From Brumimicrobium oceani (lineage in GTDB: Bacteria; Bacteroidota; Bacteroidia; Flavobacteriales_D; Crocinitomicaceae): DNA of 64,000 nucleotides. The notes below the pieces were generated by a model, which saw only the letters and a program-made list of their open reading frames with translations, searched no databases and was not told the origin of the DNA. Both the position numbers and the translations under genes were made by a program. The stretch lies in assembly GCF_003143775.1 (NCBI RefSeq), contig NZ_QFRJ01000002.1, forward strand, positions 82,501 through 146,500, given 5' to 3'. Of this stretch, positions 17,373-24,219 are shown piece by piece (the stretch's first letter is position 1; each line of letters begins with the position of its first letter).

Positions 17373-17727
17373 TAGTCCTCCCCCTTACCCCCCTCCAAAG
17401 GGGGAAGTAATCACGAATATTCTCTTTTTAACAAAATGACTTTCATAAACTTTTTTTAAGAAGCTTTACACTTGTTCAATCAAAAACCTACTTGGCATCG
17501 TAGCCCACTTTGGAGGGGAATACAGGGGGAGGAATTTCACTACAATTACTCTTAATTCACATTTATTTAAAAGTATAAAACCACCCTCCGACACCCTCTG
17601 TCGGTATCCTCCCTGACCTTTGTTTTAAATCAAAAAGAAAACGAAGATGAACAACAATTTAATGGAGTTAAAAGAAGAATTTAATGAGAAAATAAATCGC
17701 TTAGAAAAGAATAGAATTTAATTAAAA
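17373..17727 (+). repeat. AAA-protease 5'-region repeat, copy 1
   Basis: About 355 bases identical to 19349-19703 except for about seven mismatches counted by eye, no gaps, constant offset 1976. The unit starts with CCTCCCCCTTA, includes a 25-base imperfect inverted repeat (17376-17400 paired with about 17508-17532), the hairpin CCGACA/TGTCGG, the leader, and the first ~27 codons of the AAA-M41 gene. Confidence 0.95.
17647..17721 (+). pseudogene. AAA-M41 gene 5'-end remnant
   Basis: The frame opens MNNNLMELKEEFNEKINRLE exactly as the intact gene at 19623 but stops at TAA after 24 residues. It is the dead end of the copy-1 repeat, directly abutting the nucleotidyltransferase gene. Confidence 0.88.
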
Positions 17728-17731
17728 AACC

Positions 17732-18424
17732 TCAACGTTTGCTACAAATTTCTTTAAGTGTGTTCATAATTTTAGTAAACCGATAATCTTGATTTTCATG
17801 AAATAAATTCCCAAGAATGGCTTCTTGTTGATTGCGATTTTCTATTATTTTATTAAAACAGTGAATGAGATAATTTTTTACTTTGTTCTCGCTTGATAAT
17901 ATTTGATTTTTAAGTGTCGATGTATGATTCAGAATATACACGATATCCTCAAAATCATGACTTGTTCTAGGGTCTTCTCCACCACGATTTTCAAAAGCTG
18001 TAAATTTTGTTGCTAAAAAGTAAGGAAGTGACAAACATCTAACAGTAATATCATCAATTTCAACTTCAATTAAATCTTTAAATCCAGACTCAAACCATTG
18101 ATTTGCTGGCGCCCATCCTACTTCTTTTGTGGACATAACATCTACTTTTATGTCTTCGAATCTGAAACGACAAACAACCTTGTCCTCATGTGATTGATAA
18201 AATCCTTTTTGTTCTAAGCGCTTTCTTATTCTTTCCAACTCACCAAAACTTGTGATTTCCAAACTAATATCTATATCTTTTGTTGGTCGAACATCATCAG
18301 CTGATTTATCATCAATATACAAACTCACCACTGCGCCTCCAACGAATACAGCATCATTATTAAGCTCTCCTAACGCATGGGCGATTTTTTTAGTGGCAGT
18401 TCTATTAATTAAGGTGTTCTTCAT
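17732..18424 (-). CDS. Nucleotidyltransferase of a toxin-antitoxin-like pair
   Basis: A 230-residue protein with the DNA polymerase beta-like nucleotidyltransferase signature: VGGAVVSLY (28-36) and PTKDIDIS with Asp50 and Asp52, and a third carboxylate in DIKVDVM. This is the pattern of AbiEii/MNT-type enzymes, which block translation by adding nucleotides to tRNA or modify a partner protein; the target here cannot be told. It overlaps the preceding HTH gene by 4 bases (ATGA), so the pair is co-translated. The stop lies immediately against the truncated copy of the AAA-protease start, marking a module edge. Confidence 0.8.
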   Translation of the reverse strand: MKNTLINRTATKKIAHALGELNNDAVFVGGAVVSLYIDDKSADDVRPTKDIDISLEITSFGELERIRKRLEQKGFYQSHEDKVVCRFRFEDIKVDVMSTKEVGWAPANQWFESGFKDLIEVEIDDITVRCLSLPYFLATKFTAFENRGGEDPRTSHDFEDIVYILNHTSTLKNQILSSENKVKNYLIHCFNKIIENRNQQEAILGNLFHENQDYRFTKIMNTLKEICSKR

Positions 18425-18933
18425 AATAATCGTTTTTTCAATTCCTCTTTAGCCATATTAACTTCGCGTGCTTTACCTACTCTTAATGTATCACACAAAG
18501 CCATAAACTCATAAAATAATGGATCTTTCAAACAAGCTTCGGGAACTTTTGGGTGAAGTGGCTCTATAGCCTGCCCTCTTATTGTCCCCCCCCCATAAGG
18601 CCATACGAAAGACTCATCACTCATAATTTCCTTTTTTAATGGCGATGCTGAGTGTGCGGTTGGAATTCCTCTAAGAATAGACCCAGGCTTCTGCGGATAA
18701 ACATATTTTAAACCATGTACTAAGAATTCTAATATAGACATTCTCATTAAAGTCTTTTTGTTCTGGGTTATTAATCCAGCAAAAGCTGAGCGATTCAAGC
18801 TCTCACTCACTTCACTAGCGCTAATCCCTAATTCATAGGATAAATCCTTCATCAACCAAGGTTTATTTTCTTTAGATGCAATTTTTAAAAGAATCACTAT
18901 ATCATGTGGACGCATTCCATTGTGCTTTTTCAT
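18421..18933 (-). CDS. HTH partner of the nucleotidyltransferase
   Basis: A 170-residue protein with a winged-helix N-terminus: MKDLSYELGISASEVSESLN (about 28-47) is the recognition-helix region. The C-terminal part is rich in Pro and Gly and ends in a charged helix. Being upstream of and overlapping the nucleotidyltransferase, it fits an antitoxin and autoregulator, but no residue proves this. Its promoter overlaps the inverted-repeat block at 18965-18988, a plausible self-binding site. It is not the AbiEi type as far as I can see. Confidence 0.72.
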   Translation of the reverse strand: MKKHNGMRPHDIVILLKIASKENKPWLMKDLSYELGISASEVSESLNRSAFAGLITQNKKTLMRMSILEFLVHGLKYVYPQKPGSILRGIPTAHSASPLKKEIMSDESFVWPYGGGTIRGQAIEPLHPKVPEACLKDPLFYEFMALCDTLRVGKAREVNMAKEELKKRLL

Positions 18934-18949
18934 GAAATCAAGTTTTATA

Positions 18950-18979
18950 CAAATATAATAATTAATTCGCGATTCGCAA
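18950..18979 (-). promoter_or_regulatory. Promoter of the HTH-nucleotidyltransferase pair
   Basis: On the minus strand TATATTTG (18950-18957) is preceded by TTG (18977-18979) with a 19-base spacer. The -33 TTG falls inside the palindrome ATTCGCG...CGCGAAT (18965-18988), as expected for a repressor-blocked promoter. Confidence 0.6.
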
Positions 18980-19342
18980 TTCGCGAATCACTAATGTCCG
19001 ATTAAAAAGGCTTTACCGCAAAAACATAAGTTTCGCTATATCTCCTATGTCTTTTTCATTTTTTTCTTGATAAAAAAACGAAACAAAAAAATCAAAGGAA
19101 TTCCAAGGCGAATGCTTCGCACCATGAGATTTTCTAAAGCTCCATGCTATATTTCTTTTTCAAAGAAATGCAATTCCACTTGAAAACTCATTTTCGCTGT
19201 GGAATCCCAAACGCCACGAACATACTTTTTCTCAAATCTAAGCCCTTAAAATCGCAAAACAAGCCATAGTACAGAATAGACAAAGACTAAAGAATAATCA
19301 TAAAATTTATATCGGACGCCAGTGATTCGCGAATTGCAAATC
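18971..19342. repeat. 372-bp element with 32-base terminal inverted repeats
   Basis: The 32 bases at 18971-19002 recur inverted at 19311-19342 with about five mismatches; the shared core is AGTGATTCGCGAATTGC. The interior codes for nothing visible and includes long A and T runs. Either a small non-autonomous mobile element whose edge supplies the HTH promoter, or two copies of one operator. The whole gap 18934-19348 holds no gene. Confidence 0.65.
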
Positions 19343-19348
19343 AAACTG

Positions 19349-19703
19349 TAGTCCTCCCCCTTATCCCCCTCCAAAGGGGGAAGTAATCACGAATATTCTC
19401 TTTTTAACAAAATGACTTTCATAAACTTTTTTTAAGAAGCTTTACACTTGTTCAATCAGAAAGCTACTTGGCATCGTAGCCCACTTTGGAGGGGAATACA
19501 GGGGGAGGAATTTCACTACAATTACTCTTAATTCACATTTATTTAAAAGTATAAAACCACCCTCCGACACCCTCTGTCGGTATCCTCCCTGACCTTTGTT
19601 TTAAATCAAAAAGAAAACGAAGATGAACAACAATTTAATGGAGTTAAAAGAAGAATTTAATGAGAAAATTAATCGCTTAGAAAAGATTAGAATTCAATTG
19701 AAA
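19349..19703 (+). repeat. AAA-protease 5'-region repeat, copy 2 (with the intact gene)
   Basis: The partner of 17373-17727. It carries the leader and the start of the intact AAA-M41 gene. Together the two copies bracket the HTH-nucleotidyltransferase module and the 372-bp element. Confidence 0.95.
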
Positions 19704-21719
19704 ACCGAGTTCACAGGAATAGACAATGCTATTGATGAAGTCGTTGACAACATCCGCTCATGGTATACTTTGGCAGAAATACAGACCCAACCCAATGTGG
19801 TTAATTTATGGGGACTTACTGGCGTGGGAAAAACTTCTTTGCTTTTAAGAATCGCTGAGTTATTAGAGATAAAAGACAAAACATTTCGGATTGATTTTGG
19901 TGCGAAATATGGACCGCATTCTTTTAATCAATCGGTGCAACAAATTGCTGCTGTTTTAAATGACGAGCCTTTGATAATTATTTTGGATGAATTTCAGCAT
20001 GCACGAACCATAGAAAAGAATTTATCAGGTAAAAAAGAAGTGGAAAATGGCGCTCATCGATTGGTGTGGGACTTGCTGGATTCAGGGAAAATTATTGAAA
20101 ATTCGTGGAAACAAATTGTAACCGAAATTCTAAAGCACATCAGAAGTCTAAAAATGTTGATTTCTAAAGGAATGCTTATCGAAAATGGGATTGTTGTCGA
20201 AGAGAAAAGCTTGTTTTTGGAAGAAATGAAAACAGAAATGTTAATCGACACGGAACCCGAAGAATACCTGGCTATTCCACAGAGTTTACATTACGAATTG
20301 GTGAAATATGTGCCGCAACGCTATAATCTTGACATGGTGGAAGAATTAGTATTGCATTTAAAAACATTGAATGGTAAAGAAACCCTTCATTTTTTGGAGG
20401 AAGCCTTACTCATTGCGCGTCAACCTGTGGAAAGAAAATTCAGTAAATCCCTCATTTTTGTAGTTGGAAACTTGGACGAAGCTTATAAAATCAACAATAA
20501 CCTAAATACAGACATTTCTGCCGATGAATTTTATGAAGTCAGTAAAAAAATAACAGTTCCCGACATAAAATCTGCCTTGCAGGAGCGTTTTCGTGATGAA
20601 CAAATTGCGCGACTCGGAAATAACCACATTATTTATCCTGCCTTAAACAAAAAAGCCTACCGAAAATTAATTACCATGAAGTTGGATGCGTATTTCAAGA
20701 TGTTAGAAAAACACTATGCCATTTCTTGGCGTTATGACAACTCTCTAATCAATAAAATTTACGATGAAGGCGTTTATCCCACTCAAGGCGCACGACCTGT
20801 TCTTACCACAATTTATCAACTCATTAAATCGCAAACTGCTCTAATTTTTCAAGCGGTATTGCAAGAAGAAAAGGCTATTCACGAAATCTCATTATCCGAA
20901 AAGGACAACAAACTGATCTGTACCTTTCTTTCCCAAAGCAATCAAGTGAATACTTTAGTTATTCCATTGCGTTCAAAACTAGGTGAATTAAGAAAACCAA
21001 AAAACAATGAGAACCAGGCAATAACAGCAGTACATGAAGCCGGTCACGCAGTAGTGATTGCTCATTTATTGAACGAAGCACCAAAAATCATCACCGCAAC
21101 AGCCACAGATGGAAAAGAAGGCTTTGTGTTTTCACGTTCCAATGAAGATTTTACTTCAAAAAAGAGCTTATTGAACAAAGTTGCTGTAGCGCTCGCTGGA
21201 ATAATGGCAGAAAAGTACATTTTCGGAGCAGAAAACATCACGATGGGCGCAAGTTCGGATATTCAAAAAGCGTATAGCTTAATTGACAACGCCTTTAAAA
21301 ATGCAGGATTGGGCGAAAAACTTTACCATTATGCAAGTAATAAAACCGAAAATTCAACAAGCTTTCATCAAATTGAAGAAGTAGAAAAAGAGATTTCAAA
21401 TGTAATTGATGCGGCACAAATTCTAGCCGAAGAAACGCTAAAAAAAGAACGCAGAATGCTACTCGAATTGGCCCAAATACTTCAAAACAAATCAAAAGTT
21501 GAACAACAAGAGTTTATTGAATTGTACCATAAACACGGCGCGAAGAAGATCGATTTTAAGAACGAGTCAACACATTACCGTGATGCCATTGTAAAGGCTT
21601 TAGAAGAATTAGAAAGCATGAAAGAAATAGCAACACACAAAGCCATTGTTCTTAATAAAAGTCAAAAGAAGGACAATGTAATAACTGATACTTTAAAATC
21701 GTGGAGAGATGAAAAGTAA
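19623..21719 (+). CDS. Clp-like AAA+ ATPase fused to an M41 (FtsH-type) zinc protease
   Basis: A 698-residue two-part enzyme. The N-terminal part (about 1-440) is an AAA+ domain with Walker A GLTGVGKT (64-71), Walker B IIILDEFQ (Asp122-Glu123), SLIFVVGNLDEAY as sensor 1, RFRDEQIARLG with the arginine finger, and QGARP (Arg391) as sensor 2, all in the Clp/HSP100 style. The C-terminal part (about 462-640) is an M41 peptidase: zinc motif HEAGH (471-475) and the third ligand Asp546 in GASSDIQKAY. FtsH normally joins M41 to its own AAA type and is membrane-bound; here no membrane segment exists. So this is a soluble ATP-driven protease with an unusual pairing. It overlaps the next gene by 11 bases and heads a four-gene operon in the defence island. 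Confidence 0.88.
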   Translation: MNNNLMELKEEFNEKINRLEKIRIQLKTEFTGIDNAIDEVVDNIRSWYTLAEIQTQPNVVNLWGLTGVGKTSLLLRIAELLEIKDKTFRIDFGAKYGPHSFNQSVQQIAAVLNDEPLIIILDEFQHARTIEKNLSGKKEVENGAHRLVWDLLDSGKIIENSWKQIVTEILKHIRSLKMLISKGMLIENGIVVEEKSLFLEEMKTEMLIDTEPEEYLAIPQSLHYELVKYVPQRYNLDMVEELVLHLKTLNGKETLHFLEEALLIARQPVERKFSKSLIFVVGNLDEAYKINNNLNTDISADEFYEVSKKITVPDIKSALQERFRDEQIARLGNNHIIYPALNKKAYRKLITMKLDAYFKMLEKHYAISWRYDNSLINKIYDEGVYPTQGARPVLTTIYQLIKSQTALIFQAVLQEEKAIHEISLSEKDNKLICTFLSQSNQVNTLVIPLRSKLGELRKPKNNENQAITAVHEAGHAVVIAHLLNEAPKIITATATDGKEGFVFSRSNEDFTSKKSLLNKVAVALAGIMAEKYIFGAENITMGASSDIQKAYSLIDNAFKNAGLGEKLYHYASNKTENSTSFHQIEEVEKEISNVIDAAQILAEETLKKERRMLLELAQILQNKSKVEQQEFIELYHKHGAKKIDFKNESTHYRDAIVKALEELESMKEIATHKAIVLNKSQKKDNVITDTLKSWRDEK

Positions 21720-22620
21720 GGAAGAACAAAATGAGATCGCTGATAAAAGAGATTCTAGCTTGAAGCATCAAGTGAAAAAGGTAATAGAAAAAGCTGAGAA
21801 TCCCTTACTCCTTTCATTAAATACAGGTTTTTCAAACATCGACGATCAACTCAATGGATTAAAATTAGGAGAACTTTACATTTTAGGCGGAGCTGCTGCA
21901 ATGGGACAGCAAACATTCATCGGTCAGCTTGCTATGGAAGTCGCAGAACATTCAGGTGTTTTGTATTTAACACAATTTGAATCTCCATCAAAACTAAGCA
22001 AACGTTTACTTTCCATTGCTGGAAATATCCAATCGCACCAACTTGAGCAGCTGCCTTGGAATAAAGAAACAACTGATCAAGTTTCAGAAATACTGAACTC
22101 TTTTAAAAGCAAAAAGCTCTTCATTGAAAAAGAAAAGCAGTTTGAACAAAATGAATTCATGAAACTTATCGAAGATTATGTCACTCAAAATGGAATCAAA
22201 TTGATAATCATAAATAATGAAAATAATTTATTTAGAAATTTAAAAGTCAAGCTGACAACAGATGAAAAGTATAATTTTATTCTAAAGTTAAAACTACTTC
22301 TACGTCGATTGGATTGTTGTGGGATGATTCTTAAGAAAATAAAATCGGCTAAACGTACCCAGGGAAACCCTTTTCAATTACCACAGATTCCAGACATCCA
22401 ACTCGAATATAACTTAGCAGATTTGGCTGATCATATTTGGTTTATGCACAGGTTAGAATATTATGGAATTGATAGAGACGGAGCAAATAACTTGACTAAA
22501 AATCGTATTGACTTGTATGTGATGGATGACGATGGTGGGTATTTGGAAAATCTGTATTTTAGTTTTAATGAGAGGTTTACGGGGATGGAAGTGGTTGAGA
22601 GGAGTGAAATAAATTATTAA
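21709..22620 (+). CDS. DnaB/KaiC-like RecA-fold protein with degenerate Walker A
   Basis: A 303-residue protein similar to the C-terminal RecA-fold domain of DnaB helicase. It keeps the pattern NTGFSNIDDQLNGLKLGELY (about 38-57) before the P-loop, and strand-loop features further on. But the P-loop reads GGAAAMGQQTF, where DnaB has a GKT/GKS: the nucleotide-gripping lysine is a glutamine. The Walker B region reads LIIINNENNLF in place of the usual acidic LIIIDYLQLM. It is therefore probably unable to hydrolyse ATP and may act as adaptor or bait for DnaB rings. It overlaps the protease gene by 11 bases. The DnaB resemblance is clear, the function is inferred. Confidence 0.78.
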   Translation: MKSKEEQNEIADKRDSSLKHQVKKVIEKAENPLLLSLNTGFSNIDDQLNGLKLGELYILGGAAAMGQQTFIGQLAMEVAEHSGVLYLTQFESPSKLSKRLLSIAGNIQSHQLEQLPWNKETTDQVSEILNSFKSKKLFIEKEKQFEQNEFMKLIEDYVTQNGIKLIIINNENNLFRNLKVKLTTDEKYNFILKLKLLLRRLDCCGMILKKIKSAKRTQGNPFQLPQIPDIQLEYNLADLADHIWFMHRLEYYGIDRDGANNLTKNRIDLYVMDDDGGYLENLYFSFNERFTGMEVVERSEINY

Positions 22621-22640
22621 ATTAGAAAACAAATAGAATT

Positions 22641-23342
22641 ATGAAAAGAATAGAAATGTTCAATTTAGCATATGATGATAAATTGATGGAGATTAATCAT
22701 TATAAAAAGCATCCACAAATGATGCCATACGTTGGTGAAGATTATGACACTTACAAAATCTTAATTATTTCAGAAAGTCATTATGTACCTGATAATTTTA
22801 AGGGAGATATTTCAAACTGGTATGATAACCCAACTTTAGAATTAGTAAATTCAATGAAAGGAAATACCAATACAAGAGGAGTAATTAATAATTTCTTTGA
22901 TAAGAATAGAAAAGGACATCGCCTTTTTCACAATATCAATTCAGCGCTCAAAAATGGTAACAAAAATATAGACCTGAAAAGTGTGGCTTGGTATAACTTT
23001 TATCAAAAACCTGCAAAGCATAAAAAAGAGTTTAAAAAAGACAATTCATTAGATAAGAAAATAGCTATTGAAGTTTTTGAAGAAAACATAAAAATATTGG
23101 ATCCTAAACTTATTTTCTTTGTGTCTAAAAATGCTTTTGGTAGTTTACAAAACGGAAAAGGTGATTATAAAGATAGGAAGTGGTGCGAAATTTTGAAAGG
23201 ACATAAATTCAAAAATCATCAAGTTCCAATTCAAGTTGCAGTTCATCCCAATTGCTCATGGTGGAATAGAAAACATGGTCAACGAAAGGAGACTGGAAAA
23301 CAACAATTCGAAAGAAAAATTAGAAACCATTTCTCAATGTAA
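22641..23342 (+). CDS. Uracil-DNA-glycosylase-superfamily-like protein
   Basis: A 233-residue protein. YKILIISESHYVP (about 38-50) resembles the first motif of UDG-like proteins and VAVHPNCSWWNRKHGQR (about 201-217) the HP-containing second motif; between lies SVAWYNFYQKPAKHKK. This arrangement is known in uncharacterised UDG-superfamily proteins near defence genes. If active it could remove a base from invader DNA, or bind abnormal DNA. The catalytic water-activating residue cannot be assigned by eye. It follows the DnaB-like gene by 20 bases and is read with it. Confidence 0.45.
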   Translation: MKRIEMFNLAYDDKLMEINHYKKHPQMMPYVGEDYDTYKILIISESHYVPDNFKGDISNWYDNPTLELVNSMKGNTNTRGVINNFFDKNRKGHRLFHNINSALKNGNKNIDLKSVAWYNFYQKPAKHKKEFKKDNSLDKKIAIEVFEENIKILDPKLIFFVSKNAFGSLQNGKGDYKDRKWCEILKGHKFKNHQVPIQVAVHPNCSWWNRKHGQRKETGKQQFERKIRNHFSM

Positions 23343-23348
23343 ATTAAC

Positions 23349-23900
23349 ATGAAAAATATTAACCTACCAAAATCATCATCCCAATTTCAATCTGAAGGGG
23401 AACTCTTTATTATTACTTCCTTCCTAAAACAGTTTTATCCTTTACAAAAGGAAGACAACCTAAAAGAGACCTTCACTTTAGAAAACGCTTCAAACATTAA
23501 GATGCAACTTGATTTGTATTTAAAAGATGCTAAAGTTATAGGTGAGATTTACGTAACAGAATTGCCTTTTAATTCAGGACGAAAGCGAAAGTTCCAGAGT
23601 GATATTCTCAAAATGATCACATTTGAAAAGATAAATAAGGAACATTATAAAAAGTTTTACTTTCTCACAGCAGATGAAGAAAAACTCAAGACGCTTCACG
23701 GAGATGTTAGCGATGGCAGTTTTTATAAACATACCCGAGAGAAGTCTTTAATTGGAAAAAATACTTGGTTAAATCTTACACTGGAATCTTTTGGAATCGA
23801 ATTGTATTACTATTGTATTGGTGAGCTTTTCTTTGAGAAATTAAAGAAAACAAGAAAGTTGCAGAAAGAGGGAATGAGAGAAAAAGTTATAAATAAATAA
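23349..23900 (+). CDS. Last gene of the AAA-M41 operon, unknown function
   Basis: A 183-residue protein I cannot place in a family. It is basic and mixed alpha/beta. The stretch QLDLYLKDAKVIGEIYV (about 52-68) has the D-(x)n-ExY spacing of a PD-(D/E)XK-like fold, but the expected lysine is a tyrosine, so a nuclease call would be a guess. It begins six bases after the UDG-like gene and ends the operon. No terminator is obvious after its stop. Confidence 0.6.
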   Translation: MKNINLPKSSSQFQSEGELFIITSFLKQFYPLQKEDNLKETFTLENASNIKMQLDLYLKDAKVIGEIYVTELPFNSGRKRKFQSDILKMITFEKINKEHYKKFYFLTADEEKLKTLHGDVSDGSFYKHTREKSLIGKNTWLNLTLESFGIELYYYCIGELFFEKLKKTRKLQKEGMREKVINK

Positions 23901-23959
23901 TACAGGAGACTTTCCAAAATTTTGTGTTTGAGCTGAAAAATCCCAATATTTTTTCTAGT

Positions 23960-24208
23960 CTATAGTTGCCCATCTATAATTTTAAATCCTTCTTCTTTTT
24001 TCTCTAAATTCTCATTTAATATAACACTACCAATTCTATACGCACTTTTTACTTGTTTCCAACTACCATAAATATCTTCTAATAATTGTGCTACATTTTT
24101 AGGTTGCCAACGTTACGGACGTCGGTATAATGGAATTTGCAAATCTTGATTTAATACAGCATTTACTTTTTTAATTTTAGCATGTATTGTTTTTTCTTTT
24201 TTATTCAA
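23960..24208 (-). pseudogene. Truncated DUF262 (GmrSD-type) gene remnant
   Basis: On the minus strand from TTG 24208, the frame reads VNAVLNQDLQIPLYRRP, an in-frame stop, then RWQPKNVAQLLEDIYGSWKQ and IGSVILN, ending IIDGQ and a stop at 23960. This is the N-terminus of a DUF262 protein, normally QIPxYQRPYxW ... IVDGQQR, cut off at the DGQ motif, with the aromatic after RP turned into a stop. DUF262 occurs in type IV (GmrS) and BREX-associated proteins. It is the relic of a lost defence gene. Confidence 0.75.
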
Positions 24209-24219
24209 CTTTTATTAAG

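Noticed and set aside
17376-17533. The CCTCCCCCTTA...AGGGGGAGG inverted repeat as an insertion sequence of its own
   Set aside because: There is no transposase and it is part of the longer 355-bp duplication, so I describe it inside that repeat rather than as a separate mobile element.
23349-23900. Calling the last gene of the AAA operon a PD-(D/E)XK nuclease
   Set aside because: The D and E spacing is suggestive, but the catalytic lysine position is a tyrosine and the surrounding fold cannot be confirmed by eye.
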